DNA of 64,000 bases from Methanobacterium sp. BRmetb2 (GTDB lineage: Archaea; Methanobacteriota; Methanobacteria; Methanobacteriales; Methanobacteriaceae). The position numbers and the translations under genes are program-made. The stretch lies in assembly GCA_003491285.1 (NCBI GenBank), contig CP022705.1:1569501-1633500 (forward strand). Direction: 5' to 3'. Below are positions 37,876-47,184 of this stretch, in pieces (position 1 is the stretch's first letter; the number at the start of each line of letters is the position of its first letter). The notes under the pieces were generated by a model. That model made no database searches. It saw only the letters and a program-made list of their open reading frames with translations, and had not been told where the DNA came from.

Positions 37876-39186
37876 CTAACTTCCCATTATTTCTTTAATA
37901 TCTTCTTTAGGATCGCCGATTGCTTTTAAATCATAGTTTTCAACCAATACCTTCAATATGTCGTCATTAGCCCATCCTGGGAGTATTGGGCCAAGATAGA
38001 TTCCTTTCAGATCTAAGGCCAGCAGACTCCATAATATAGCTACTGCTTTTTGTTCCATCCAGCTGCATACTATGGTTAATGGTAGTTCATTTAATTCTAC
38101 GCCGAATAATTCAGTTAAAGCCACGGCCACATCAACTGCAACAATGGCATCGTTACATTGTCCCACATCGATTAGTCGTGGTACTCCTTCTATATCTCCA
38201 AGATCAAGGTCATTGAAACGGTACTTACCACAGGCTAAGGTTAGGACCACAACATCTTGGGGTAAGTTTTCTACAAATTCAGTGTAGTATTTGGCATTAG
38301 GGTGAGGGGAGTCGCATCCACCTACTAAAATGAATCTTTTTATTTTTCCAGCTTCTACTAATTCTTTAATTTTAGGTGCTAAAGATAGTATGGTTGATGC
38401 TCCAAATCCAGTAGTTAAAACTGTATCTCGAGGTTCTTCTTCCAGGTCTCCCAGTTCCAGCGCTTTTTCTATTACTGGTGTAAAATCATAATCTTCTAGG
38501 TGTTGAACTCCTGGTAATTCAGCTACGCCGCTGGTAAACATTCTATCTTCGTATTCACTTTTTGGTATTAATACGCAGTTTGATGTTCCAAGTATTGCTA
38601 CAGGATATTTAGAGAAGGTTTCTCTTTGATCAAACCAGGGTCCTCCTAACTGCCCTACCAAGTGTTTGTACTTTTTCAGTTCAGGATATCCGTGGGCAGG
38701 TAATAGTTCTGAATGAGTGTAAACATTTATTCCTTTTCCCTCGGTCTGTTTTAGAAGTTCTTCCAATGCTTTTAGGCTGTGTCCGGTGGCTATTATTCCA
38801 GGGCCTTTTACTGCACCTACTGGTACTTCAGTTGGAACTGGCTCGCCATAAGTTTCGATGTGTGCTTTTTTTAGAAGTTGCATGGTTTTTATGTTCATTC
38901 TTCCTGCTTCAAGGGCCAGTTCTACAAATTTTTGCGGGTCGAAGTTTACATTAGTTAATGTTGAATAAAATCCTTTTTCCAGAAAGGCATCTATTTCTGG
39001 GTCACTATATCCTAATTCTCGGGCGTGGTACAGGTATGCTGATATTCCTTTTATGGCAAATAACAGGTTATCCTGCATGCGAGCCACGGTTGGTACTTTT
39101 CCACATACACCTCTAATGGTACATCCAGTGCCTCTTGCAGTTTGGGAGCACTGGTAACAAAACATGTCTAATCCTTCTTTATTCAT
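37876..39186 (-). CDS. hcp: hydroxylamine reductase / hybrid-cluster protein, short archaeal type
   Basis: Hcp holds a [4Fe-4S] cluster and a hybrid Fe-S-O cluster and reduces hydroxylamine or NO; it protects against nitrosative and oxidative stress. The N-terminus [20 protein letters not shown] gives the Cys ligands (C-x2-C-x8-C-x5-C). Later ligands are in [23 protein letters not shown] and [11 protein letters not shown]. At 436 aa it lacks the extra helical domain of the 550-aa enterobacterial form, as is usual in archaea. GGGAGAG supports the ATG at 39186; ATG 39165 is an alternative. It is divergent from the MsvR-like regulator. Confidence 0.93.
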   Translation of the reverse strand: MNKEGLDMFCYQCSQTARGTGCTIRGVCGKVPTVARMQDNLLFAIKGISAYLYHARELGYSDPEIDAFLEKGFYSTLTNVNFDPQKFVELALEAGRMNIKTMQLLKKAHIETYGEPVPTEVPVGAVKGPGIIATGHSLKALEELLKQTEGKGINVYTHSELLPAHGYPELKKYKHLVGQLGGPWFDQRETFSKYPVAILGTSNCVLIPKSEYEDRMFTSGVAELPGVQHLEDYDFTPVIEKALELGDLEEEPRDTVLTTGFGASTILSLAPKIKELVEAGKIKRFILVGGCDSPHPNAKYYTEFVENLPQDVVVLTLACGKYRFNDLDLGDIEGVPRLIDVGQCNDAIVAVDVAVALTELFGVELNELPLTIVCSWMEQKAVAILWSLLALDLKGIYLGPILPGWANDDILKVLVENYDLKAIGDPKEDIKEIMGS

Positions 39187-39243
39187 AATATCTCTCCCTT
39201 TTTAATTTTTCAACGAATTAATTTGGATATCCAAGATGTTAAT

Positions 39244-39263
39244 TGTTCGAATCATCTCGAACA
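39244..39263. promoter_or_regulatory. MsvR-type operator 1
   Basis: TGTTCGA-N6-TCGAACA, a perfect palindrome with a TTCG...CGAA core. A second half site, TTCGAACAAT, lies 25 bases on at 39274-39283. A TATA box CTATAAATAAT follows at 39285-39295. It is the hcp-proximal unit of three. Confidence 0.7.
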
Positions 39264-39315
39264 TTCTATTATCTTCGAACAATACTATAAATAATTTTTG
39301 GTTTATCGGCTTTGT

Positions 39316-39335
39316 TGTTCGACTTATCTCGAACA
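39316..39335. promoter_or_regulatory. MsvR-type operator 2
   Basis: TGTTCGA-N6-TCGAACA again, 72 bases after operator 1 with the same six-base spacer. It is followed by the related palindrome TGTTAACA (39345-39352) and a TATA box TTTATAAATT at 39359-39368. Confidence 0.7.
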
Positions 39336-39378
39336 TTCTTATTATGTTAACAGCATTATTTATAAATTATGCTTATTT

Positions 39379-39398
39379 TGTTCGGCTGATTATGAACA
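39379..39398. promoter_or_regulatory. MsvR-type operator 3
   Basis: TGTTCGG-N6-ATGAACA, an imperfect copy 63 bases after operator 2. A half site CGAACAATAG follows at 39411-39420 and a TATA-like TATTTATATG at 39421-39430, which would place transcription of the regulator gene near 39450. Confidence 0.65.
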
Positions 39399-39493
39399 TT
39401 CTATCTGGATCGAACAATAGTATTTATATGTTTTCAAGATCATAATTTAATAAAAAAATTTTAACTAAGAGAGATAACTAAGAGAGATTCTTC

Positions 39494-40258
39494 ATGAATA
39501 GTTCTAATAACGAAAAATATGCTAATAATACCCAAATAGAATTATTTGCTTCATCAACAGGGATAGTCGCTATAAAAAGTCCTATGAGACTTAAAATTTT
39601 ATCAATGCTTAAAAATAATGAATTAAGCTTTGATCAAATTGTGTCCAATTCGGGTAAAGTCAAGTCAACAGTTTCTAGCCATCTAAAAAAATTGGTAGAA
39701 GATGGAATAATTGATTCAAAAAAAGACCCTAAAGATGCTAGGAAAAAGATTTTTTATATAAAATCAGAATATTTAGGAGAATTATCCCAAGTAAATCCAT
39801 TTAAAGACGAAATTGAAAACTATGTATCCAGTTATCTATCCAAAGACGGCGATCCATTCGAATTTTTTAGACTAATGTTTAAAACCATCAGGATGGGTTT
39901 GATCAGTCAAGGGATCAATATTGATCCCATACTTCATGACGCAGGAATAAGAGTAGGAAAAGAACTATACCCACAACTGGCAGATGAAAAATTAGACCAA
40001 TTTTTAGGGAATATTGCCACATTTTGGGATGATCATAAATTAGGTAGAGTGGAAGTTAAAAATATTAAACCGTTAGAAATCAATGTATATGATTGTTTTG
40101 AGTGCAGAGGACTTCCTAACCTGGGTAAACCTGCATGTAGTTTTGATGCAGGAATATTAAAAGCTCTTTTCACGGAATATTTCAAAAATAATGTTCTTGT
40201 TGATGAAACCAAGTGTTATGCCATGGGCGATGATCACTGCTGTTTTGTAATCGAATAA
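39494..40258 (+). CDS. msvR: MsvR-like redox-responsive transcription regulator (HTH + V4R)
   Basis: A 254-aa regulator. Residues 20-95 are an ArsR/MarR-like winged helix (SPMRLKILSMLKNNELSFDQI, VKSTVSSHLKKLVEDGII). Residues 105-254 are a V4R domain ending in a Cys-rich part: DCFECRGLPNLGKPAC and KCYAMGDDHCCF. This architecture is that of MsvR of methanogens, which controls oxidative-stress genes through redox-active Cys and binds TTCG-type boxes. The three upstream operators fit autoregulation plus control of divergent hcp. GAGAG lies 7 bases before the ATG. The symbol is assigned by architecture and context. Confidence 0.82.
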   Translation: MNSSNNEKYANNTQIELFASSTGIVAIKSPMRLKILSMLKNNELSFDQIVSNSGKVKSTVSSHLKKLVEDGIIDSKKDPKDARKKIFYIKSEYLGELSQVNPFKDEIENYVSSYLSKDGDPFEFFRLMFKTIRMGLISQGINIDPILHDAGIRVGKELYPQLADEKLDQFLGNIATFWDDHKLGRVEVKNIKPLEINVYDCFECRGLPNLGKPACSFDAGILKALFTEYFKNNVLVDETKCYAMGDDHCCFVIE

Positions 40259-40277
40259 ATTTAATTTTTTTATTCGT

Positions 40278-40742
40278 TTAAAATTTTTTTTTCTCTATAC
40301 AAATATCTTCTTGCCATAATCTAGGATTTTCCTGGATAAAATTGCCCAGCATCAATTTACAATATTCAAGGTCCAGGTTTACTAAATTTACACCATTTCC
40401 TTTTAAATAATCCTCAGGACCCCTAAAATTTTCATTTTCGCCAATAACCACTTTTGGAATCTTATATAATAATATGGCCCCGGAACACATTTCACAAGGA
40501 GATAAAGTGCTGTACAATGTGCATTGTTGATAATCCTCTGCTTTCAACCTTCCAGCATTTTCAAAACAACTCATTTCTGCATGTAATATAACAGAACTAT
40601 TTTGAACACGTCTATTGTGTCCCCTACCAATAATTTGACTATTTTTAACCAGTACAGAGCCAATTGGAATTCCACCATTTTTCAGTCCTAATTCAGATTC
40701 TTTTATAGCCTCGTCCATAAAATAGAAATCATCTTTTTTCAT
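40278..40742 (-). CDS. cytosine deaminase, yeast Fcy1-like
   Basis: A 154-aa zinc-dependent deaminase. HAEMSCFENAGRL near residue 55 supplies the zinc His and catalytic Glu, and TLSPCEMCSGAILL near 81 the two zinc Cys. The stretch after it, KIPKVVIGENENFRG, and the C-terminal FIQENPRLWQEDI match yeast cytosine deaminase closely as I recall it, better than TadA or guanine deaminase. It would convert cytosine to uracil for pyrimidine salvage. GAGGAG stands before the ATG. It lies 36 bases after the helicase gene's stop codon, in the same direction. Confidence 0.8.
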   Translation of the reverse strand: MKKDDFYFMDEAIKESELGLKNGGIPIGSVLVKNSQIIGRGHNRRVQNSSVILHAEMSCFENAGRLKAEDYQQCTLYSTLSPCEMCSGAILLYKIPKVVIGENENFRGPEDYLKGNGVNLVNLDLEYCKLMLGNFIQENPRLWQEDICIEKKKF

Positions 40743-40778
40743 CTTACTCCTCTCTAAAATGTTCTATTAATTTGAAAT

Positions 40779-43373
40779 TTAGGGATTTTTTGTTGATATT
40801 TCATTGATAATAGCTTGATGCATCCTTTTTATAAATTCCATTCGTTCTTCATATTTTAAAACATCCAGGTAACTCTGGGCCACCAGATTAAAGGCAAACG
40901 GGGAAGGTATTTTGGTATCAATCTGGTTGATCTCCATTTTACCAGTTTCTATTAATTCCAATACTTTTTTAGCATTTTTAACATCCATATAATCTTCCAT
41001 AACCTCTCTTCGAGCTTCCTTTAGAATTGAAAAATTTTTATCAATCTCTTTAATAAAACTCAATAATATCTTCCCTTTAACTTGTTGTTTGGATACACTT
41101 TTTTCTTTACCTTTATAGCGTCGTAGAATCATTAGAGATCTTCCAGCACAATGCCGAAACCGTCCTGCAAGTGTTTCAGTCTTATCAATGGCTTCAGTCA
41201 GTATTTCTTCTATATTTTCTGAGCTGAGTTCACTGAATGATTCAAGACCACCAATTTTCCCTTCAGAGCTGAGATAAAATCCATTATCTGATACAGATAT
41301 CATCACATCTCTCCTGTATTTTCGGGCGATAATGTAAGCTACAGCTCTAGACAATGCATCGTTCACCCTTCTACCAAAGAGTGTGTGGAAAACCACGAAT
41401 TTCCGGTTACCGAATCCAGTGTAAAATTCAATAAGCAAATTTTTAAGGCTGGGGATCTGGGCATACAAGTACTGTTCCTGGAAATAATTATAAATGGAGT
41501 TGGCTGAGTTGAAATCAACATAAAGGTATTCATGGATAAAATCTATTATTTCTTCTTTAGTTCGCCCATATCTAAATTTACCTTCCATAATTGATCTAAA
41601 TCTTTGTATTGACACTGCTAAATCAAATGCTAGAGGCAATTGTTCGGAAAACCAGGAAGGTATGGTGGGAGGTCCAGATGAAGGGGTAACATTTACCACC
41701 ATGCCCCGGGCATAGTTGAAACGATAAATCCGCCCTCCCAGAACAAAGGTGTCACCTTTCCTGAGTTTTTCCATGAAATCTTCCTCGACGCGACCTACAA
41801 TCTGGTCCTTCCACTTAACTACTGCAGCTGATCGATCAGGAATAGTACCGATGTTGGTAGAATAAAGCATCCTGGCCAATTTTCCCCTTTTTCCAAACAT
41901 GTTCTGATCATAATCAACCCAGATCTTGGCGTATACATATCTATCCTCCAGACTGGTGTATTCCCCGGCAAGGTAACTCAAGACACTTAGATAATCATTT
42001 TCAGTTAAATTTCTAAAACAATAACTGCTCTTTATTAGGTAAAATGCATTGTCTATATCCCATTTGTCCTCGATGGCCATGCCGTAAATGTGCTGGGAGA
42101 GAACATCCAGACAGTTTTGGGGAATATTGATCTCATCAATTTTTCCTTCCAATGCATTTTTAAGGATGAGGGAACATTCCACCAGATCATCACGGTCAAC
42201 CACAATTAAACGGCCCTTAGATTTATCATGAAGCCGGTGTCCACTTCTCCCAATACGCTGTAAGGCCCTTGAAACTGATTTAGGCGAACTTAAAAGAATT
42301 ACCAGGTCAATGTAACCTATATCTATTCCTAACTCCAGAGAAGTTGATGAAACAACCACCTTCAGCTCACCTTTTTTTAATTTATTTTCTGCTTCCAAAC
42401 GCAGTTCCTTGGAAAGGGATGAATGATGGGCCATTACATTTTCATCATTGTATCTATCCTCAAATCTATTTTTAAGATTAAAAGAAACGCTTTCTGTTCC
42501 ACTACGGGTGTTAGTAAATATTAAAGTGGTCTTGTGACTGCTTATTAGATCATCTAAAAGATTATACATAGCAATGTTGGTTTCATTAGGATCAGATTCA
42601 ATAATGTCCTTTACAGGCGTTAGAACTTTCATGTCCAGCTTTTTTAGGTAATTAACATCCACAATTTTGCATTTACGCACCTTACCATAATCATATCCTA
42701 CCAAAAACTGGGCAATCTTTTCAAGGGGATGTACCGTGGCACTGAGGCCAATGCGGGTGAACCTTCCGGCAAGATTTTGAAGTCTCTCCAGGCTCAAACT
42801 TAAGTGCACTCCCCTCTTGTTATCTGCCAGGGAATGTATTTCGTCTACAATCACGTATTTAACATCTTTTAATTTATCCCGGAATTTAGGAGCACATAAA
42901 AGGATAGAAAGAGATTCTGGGGTGGTAATTAAAATGTGGGGTGGCTTTTTAAGCATTAATGATCTCTGGTACTGAGTGGTATCACCAGTACGAACCGCTT
43001 TTCTGATTCCCAATTCCCTTCCAGAGATTTCTTCAATTTCAGATAATGGTTTTTCCAGGTTCTTTTCAATATCATTATCCAGAGCTTTAAGTGGAGAGAT
43101 ATAGATACAGTAAACCTTGTCTTCTAATTTTTCTTTTTCTGCCAGAGTTGTTAATTCACTTATAATGGATAAAAAGGCGGTCAGTGTTTTTCCGGAACCA
43201 GTGGGGGATGAAATTAAGGTGTTTTCGTTACTGTGAATGTGGGGAATGGCATATTTCTGTGATTCTGAAAAGGTTTCAAAATTATCTTTAAACCATTTTT
43301 CAACCCAAGGATGTAATATTTCATAGATTTCCTTATCTGAGTACTTTTTTGTCTGTTTTTCTATCATTTCCAT
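40779..43373 (-). CDS. Lhr-type superfamily 2 helicase
   Basis: An 864-aa DNA/RNA helicase of the archaeal Lhr family, involved in repair. Motifs in order: [12 protein letters not shown] (Walker A, near 55), [11 protein letters not shown] (Ia), [10 protein letters not shown] (Ib), [13 protein letters not shown] (II), LSATVHPL (III), FTNTRSGTE (IV), [20 protein letters not shown] (V) and QRIGRSGHR (VI, near 375). The rest holds the Lhr-core winged helix and WH-like C-terminal domain ([17 protein letters not shown] near 505). The start is uncertain (ATG 43373 or 43367; no ribosome-binding site). A metallophosphoesterase gene precedes it, a usual partnership. Confidence 0.9.
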   Translation of the reverse strand: MEMIEKQTKKYSDKEIYEILHPWVEKWFKDNFETFSESQKYAIPHIHSNENTLISSPTGSGKTLTAFLSIISELTTLAEKEKLEDKVYCIYISPLKALDNDIEKNLEKPLSEIEEISGRELGIRKAVRTGDTTQYQRSLMLKKPPHILITTPESLSILLCAPKFRDKLKDVKYVIVDEIHSLADNKRGVHLSLSLERLQNLAGRFTRIGLSATVHPLEKIAQFLVGYDYGKVRKCKIVDVNYLKKLDMKVLTPVKDIIESDPNETNIAMYNLLDDLISSHKTTLIFTNTRSGTESVSFNLKNRFEDRYNDENVMAHHSSLSKELRLEAENKLKKGELKVVVSSTSLELGIDIGYIDLVILLSSPKSVSRALQRIGRSGHRLHDKSKGRLIVVDRDDLVECSLILKNALEGKIDEINIPQNCLDVLSQHIYGMAIEDKWDIDNAFYLIKSSYCFRNLTENDYLSVLSYLAGEYTSLEDRYVYAKIWVDYDQNMFGKRGKLARMLYSTNIGTIPDRSAAVVKWKDQIVGRVEEDFMEKLRKGDTFVLGGRIYRFNYARGMVVNVTPSSGPPTIPSWFSEQLPLAFDLAVSIQRFRSIMEGKFRYGRTKEEIIDFIHEYLYVDFNSANSIYNYFQEQYLYAQIPSLKNLLIEFYTGFGNRKFVVFHTLFGRRVNDALSRAVAYIIARKYRRDVMISVSDNGFYLSSEGKIGGLESFSELSSENIEEILTEAIDKTETLAGRFRHCAGRSLMILRRYKGKEKSVSKQQVKGKILLSFIKEIDKNFSILKEARREVMEDYMDVKNAKKVLELIETGKMEINQIDTKIPSPFAFNLVAQSYLDVLKYEERMEFIKRMHQAIINEISTKNP

Positions 43374-43442
43374 CGATTATGTAAGTTTTTTTATTCAAAT
43401 TTTCTTTATCATTTACAAAAATAATCAGGATCTTAAGGAGTA

Positions 43443-44189
43443 TTATGGGTAAAAATCGTCATTAAATGATAATATATCTTTTATTTTATTGAAATGAAAT
43501 ATTTCAAAGTTTTCAACGGCAAAAACCTCAAATTCTTGCATTGATTTTAAATCTAAAAAAGGAGAAAGTAGTTTTTCATGCAATATGTCTGATCCTTCGG
43601 TTACAAAATTAAATGAAGGCATTACAATCAGTTTTATTTCCTTCCACTCACCCTTCAGGAAGCACTTGATCTTCTCTAAACGCTCTCCACTTCTAAGGCC
43701 GATACATGGATGTTCATGACCTATGATTATAATAAAATCTTCGAATTCTTCTGGATTTGGAGGCAGTTTATGACCGTGCATCAACACGTAATTTCCAATA
43801 GAATAAGTCTCATGAACTTCAAGATCGCATTTTTTGGCTATGAATCGGGTAAAATTGTCGTGATTCCCTTTTATTAAAATTATTTCCCGGAAATTCTTTT
43901 TCAAAAACTCGAGGAAATTCAATACTTCTTTCCATTCCTGCTTACTTATCTTACCAAACTCATGCTTTAAGTCACCATTTATAATAATGGTATTTACCTT
44001 TTCCAGATTTATACGGCTAAATATCTCTTCTAAACGAGTTATAATTTTCTCGTACTGAAATTTTGGAACCATTACACCTTCAGCATTTAAGGCCTGTTCA
44101 TATCCTAAGTGTAGATCAGAAATAATTAAATTATTTTCAATTAAAATGGCCAAATCAATAATCTTGGCATTATATATTTCATCTTTCAT
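43443..44189 (-). CDS. Lhr-associated metallophosphoesterase
   Basis: A 248-aa calcineurin-like phosphoesterase. Metal ligands appear in [15 protein letters not shown] near residue 18, [11 protein letters not shown] near 68, IKGNHDNF near 100, LMHGHKLPP near 131 and IIGHEHPC near 149. The family is often encoded beside Lhr-type helicases in archaea, and the Lhr gene follows 69 bases downstream in the same direction, so the two probably act together in nucleic acid repair. GGAAAAG precedes the ATG. Confidence 0.87.
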   Translation of the reverse strand: MKDEIYNAKIIDLAILIENNLIISDLHLGYEQALNAEGVMVPKFQYEKIITRLEEIFSRINLEKVNTIIINGDLKHEFGKISKQEWKEVLNFLEFLKKNFREIILIKGNHDNFTRFIAKKCDLEVHETYSIGNYVLMHGHKLPPNPEEFEDFIIIIGHEHPCIGLRSGERLEKIKCFLKGEWKEIKLIVMPSFNFVTEGSDILHEKLLSPFLDLKSMQEFEVFAVENFEIFHFNKIKDILSFNDDFYP

Positions 44190-44448
44190 AACTTTTCCTA
44201 ATTTTATTTGATAAGTTGATTTATTATTATTGTTATAAGTTATTGGTGATAGATATTTTTCTGAAGAAATTTAATAAAGATAAATTTTTTTGTAGTGGAC
44301 ATTGATCAATATTATAACACCATAAAAATTGATATAACAAAATAATTAAATTTCATATAAGACAAACTATTAGACAAATAGAACTCAAAATTGATCTTTG
44401 TTAGATTACTGTTTTGAATAAAAGTAGATATGATATTAAGGTGTAAAA

Positions 44449-45033
44449 ATGAGTGATTCTAAGGTTATAGATGATAATGAACTTCAAACCCTAATAAATA
44501 ATCTTAAAAATCCAGATAGTAACGTCAGAAAAGAATCTGTTGACAAGTTAGGTGAAACTAAAGACAAAAGAATTATTGAACCATTAATCTCGGTTCTAAA
44601 CGATGAAAACCACCAGGTCAGATTTAAAGCTGCAGAATCCCTGGGAGGTATGGGAGAACCAGCAGTTGAACCTCTCATCAAGACCTTAAAAGAATGTGAA
44701 GGGGAATCTAAAAGATTTGTTACCTTTGCCCTTAAAAAGATTGGAGATGCCAATGTGGTAGATCACCTAATACAGTCCTTAAATGATGAGGATTGGGGTG
44801 TTAGGAAAGTTGCAGCCAGATCTCTTGGAGAGTTAGGAGATAAAAGAGCTGTCGAGCCATTATTTGAAGCTTTAAATGATGAGGATTGGGGTGTGCAGCT
44901 TGCTGCTCTTCGTTCTCTTGGTGATTTAGGAGATGAACGGGCCATTGACCCTATTAAAAAAGCCAGAAGAAAAGGTGACAAAGACTTTAAAAAAGCAGCT
45001 AACAAGGCATTAAAAAAGATAGGTAAAAAATAA
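44449..45033 (+). CDS. HEAT-repeat (PBS-lyase-like) protein
   Basis: A 194-aa alpha-solenoid with about five HEAT repeats of 31 residues. Two consecutive units contain the identical block LNDEDWGV, and at DNA level 23 bases repeat exactly with a 93-base period (44779 and 44872). This shows a recent in-frame duplication of one repeat. It should act as a protein-binding scaffold. GGTG precedes the ATG. The 72-aa gene follows 29 bases later and the DsrE gene after that, perhaps as one transcript. A related protein lies at 13938-14648. Confidence 0.88.
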   Translation: MSDSKVIDDNELQTLINNLKNPDSNVRKESVDKLGETKDKRIIEPLISVLNDENHQVRFKAAESLGGMGEPAVEPLIKTLKECEGESKRFVTFALKKIGDANVVDHLIQSLNDEDWGVRKVAARSLGELGDKRAVEPLFEALNDEDWGVQLAALRSLGDLGDERAIDPIKKARRKGDKDFKKAANKALKKIGKK

Positions 45034-45062
45034 TCATTAAAAATTAATGGGGGTTTTTTTAA

Positions 45063-45281
45063 ATGAGTTGTTACATCCGGCATTTAAAGGGTTTTCTATC
45101 AGATCTGGGTATTGAGCCACAAAATAAAGAAGAACGTAAAGCAGTAGATCTCTTTATAAGAGAAGCAATAGGTAAAAAAAGCGGCGATAAATGCAACGAG
45201 GTATGGAAAGAAGTTAAAACAGTGCTCCAAGATGATTCTAAAAAAGGATTACTGGCCACTCATTTAAAAGACAACTACTAA
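45063..45281 (+). CDS. small hypothetical protein
   Basis: A 72-aa helical protein rich in Lys, Glu and Asp, with no membrane segment and two isolated Cys. I do not recognise it. A GGGGG ribosome-binding site stands before the ATG, and the reading frame is better than any shadow frame. It lies between the HEAT-repeat and DsrE genes in the same direction. No function can be inferred. Confidence 0.6.
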   Translation: MSCYIRHLKGFLSDLGIEPQNKEERKAVDLFIREAIGKKSGDKCNEVWKEVKTVLQDDSKKGLLATHLKDNY

Positions 45282-45349
45282 GTCTAAATTTCACTTTTTA
45301 ATTAAATGATTTAAGAGTGATTCTAAAAAATGAGCAAGGGGGATAACTT

Positions 45350-45694
45350 ATTAAATATCAAGTGGTTTTTCATTTAGATGAAGATGAAGATTATCGTGCT
45401 AATCTCACTTTCAATAATCTTGAAAATCTTTTAGCTGATCTGGGCCATGATGATGTTGAAATTGAATTAGTTACATATGCCCGTGGAGTTAACATCTTAA
45501 GAAAAAATTCCGTCTATTCTAATCGGATTGAAAAATTAATCAACATGGGTGTAACTTTTGCTGCCTGCCGTAACACCACCCGAGCCATGAATCTCCAAGA
45601 AAAGGATTTGATTGACGGTGTGGTAATTGTAACGTCAGGTATAGGGGAGCTGGTTCATAAACAGGCCCGGGGATGGTTATATGTTCGTCCATGA
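45350..45694 (+). CDS. DsrE-family protein, probable ATT start
   Basis: A DsrE/DsrF-like protein of 114 aa, a family linked to sulfur relay. Motifs: VVFHLDEDEDYRANLTFNNLENLL at the N-terminus, VELVTYARGV near 48, LINMGVTFAACRNT near 73 (the Cys is the usual active residue) and GVVIVTSGIGELVHKQARGW at the end. The reading frame has no ATG or TTG at its beginning. GGGGGAT (45338-45344) stands five bases before an ATT that gives the family-typical K-Y-x-V-V-F start. GTG 45362 would lose the first beta strand and lies 17 bases from that site. Confidence 0.75.
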   Translation: MKYQVVFHLDEDEDYRANLTFNNLENLLADLGHDDVEIELVTYARGVNILRKNSVYSNRIEKLINMGVTFAACRNTTRAMNLQEKDLIDGVVIVTSGIGELVHKQARGWLYVRP

Positions 45695-45736
45695 TAAAAA
45701 TTAAAATAATTACCTCTATCACTATTATCTCGTCAA

Positions 45737-47062
45737 TTAATACCGGTCAAGTAATATATTCACTTCTTCTTCAAATTTAAGATTCTTAAAGAATTCATAT
45801 TCTGCCTTTTTAACTGCAAGATATGCTTTTGAAAGATTTTCACCCATTGCATCCATAATAATTTTATCTTTCTTAAAATGAGTAATAGCTTCTTTTAGAC
45901 TGGAAGGAAGAGGTTTAATCTCAGAATTTGTAATATTATCTTTGTTTAAATTAACAGGGTCAACTTGTACCGGCTTTGTCAGTTCTAATTTATTTTCAAC
46001 TCCATCCAAACCCGCGGCAATAATGGCACCCAATGCCAGGTAAGGATTTGATGATGCATCCAGAGTCTTAACTTCAAAATGCTTAATGGTTTGATCTACT
46101 TCAGTTACAACCCTTATAGCTGCTTCCCTATTATCAAAACCCCAACACTGAAAAGCACCACACCAACTTTGAGGCTCTATTCTATGATAAGAATTGGGGA
46201 TGGGTGTGGTTATGGCCATTAACGACGGTAAGTGATGTATTATACCTGCAATAAATCTCTGAGCAGTATCAGACAATTTTAATTCAGTATTTTTATCATA
46301 AAGAACATTTTTACCCTCATTCCAGATACTTAGGTGGAGATGACACCCACTACCGGCCCGGTTCAGATCAATTTTAGGAAGGAAGGAAGCAATTAAACCG
46401 TGTTGATAAGCAATGGATTTGACTGTCTCTCGAAAAGCGATCTGATTATCAGCTGCTTCAAGTGCATAAGCATACTTAATGGTGATTTCTTGCTGTCCGG
46501 GTCCAGATTCAGGATAATACTGTTCTACAGTTATCCCTTGTTTATTCAAAGAGTCTATGATGTGGTTTATGACGTCATAATTAATATCCATTGAATATAC
46601 TGACGCAAATAAAGTATTTTCTACTGGTTCCAGTCCATTATTTTCCTTTTTCAGTAGATAAAACTCATTTTCAAATGATGCCTTAACCTGTAAACCCTCT
46701 ATATTTGCCTTATCAATCATTTTCTTTAAAAATCCTCTTGGACAGTATTCCCAAGCACTTGAATTTTTAAACATATCTCCCATTACCCGGCCCTGCCCGG
46801 GGGCATAGCTTAAAGGAACAAAACTTTCCAGGTCACCTTTTAAATAAATTTCGCCGACAGGAGTTAAACCTGCCTCTGGCACAGGACCGTCATACATTAT
46901 CGGTACAGCCTGTTGTGCCTCAGATATGCTGGTATAAACCTCAGTTTCATCTGATGATCTAAAGTTGATTAATTTTCCTCGTATCGTGTTGGCATTATCA
47001 CACCACACAATACGAAGAAAATTTATATCAGAGGGAATATTTTCCTTATTTTTTTTATTCAT
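45737..47062 (-). CDS. glutamine-synthetase-family ligase (GlnA/PuuA-like)
   Basis: A 441-aa ATP-dependent ligase that should join an amine or ammonia to glutamate. Glutamine-synthetase fold motifs: SFENEFYLLK near residue 135, YYPESGPGQQEITI near 188, GSGCHLHLSIW near 250 and KTLDASSNPYLALGAIIAAG near 335. The GPGQ form and length fit gamma-glutamyl-amine synthetases better than true GlnA. It may make gamma-glutamyl compounds. ATG 47062 has AGGGGATC five bases upstream; ATG 47083 is less likely. The nitrilase gene lies upstream in the same direction, 122 bases away. Confidence 0.8.
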   Translation of the reverse strand: MNKKNKENIPSDINFLRIVWCDNANTIRGKLINFRSSDETEVYTSISEAQQAVPIMYDGPVPEAGLTPVGEIYLKGDLESFVPLSYAPGQGRVMGDMFKNSSAWEYCPRGFLKKMIDKANIEGLQVKASFENEFYLLKKENNGLEPVENTLFASVYSMDINYDVINHIIDSLNKQGITVEQYYPESGPGQQEITIKYAYALEAADNQIAFRETVKSIAYQHGLIASFLPKIDLNRAGSGCHLHLSIWNEGKNVLYDKNTELKLSDTAQRFIAGIIHHLPSLMAITTPIPNSYHRIEPQSWCGAFQCWGFDNREAAIRVVTEVDQTIKHFEVKTLDASSNPYLALGAIIAAGLDGVENKLELTKPVQVDPVNLNKDNITNSEIKPLPSSLKEAITHFKKDKIIMDAMGENLSKAYLAVKKAEYEFFKNLKFEEEVNILLDRY

Positions 47063-47184
47063 TGCATGATCCCCTATTTCCATTGTTTTACGCTTACAAT
47101 CAGTAATTAAAATATTATAGTTTAATGAAATTTATTTTTACTTATTCTGCCTAATGATTTCTTATAATTTAGAATTGGTACTCA

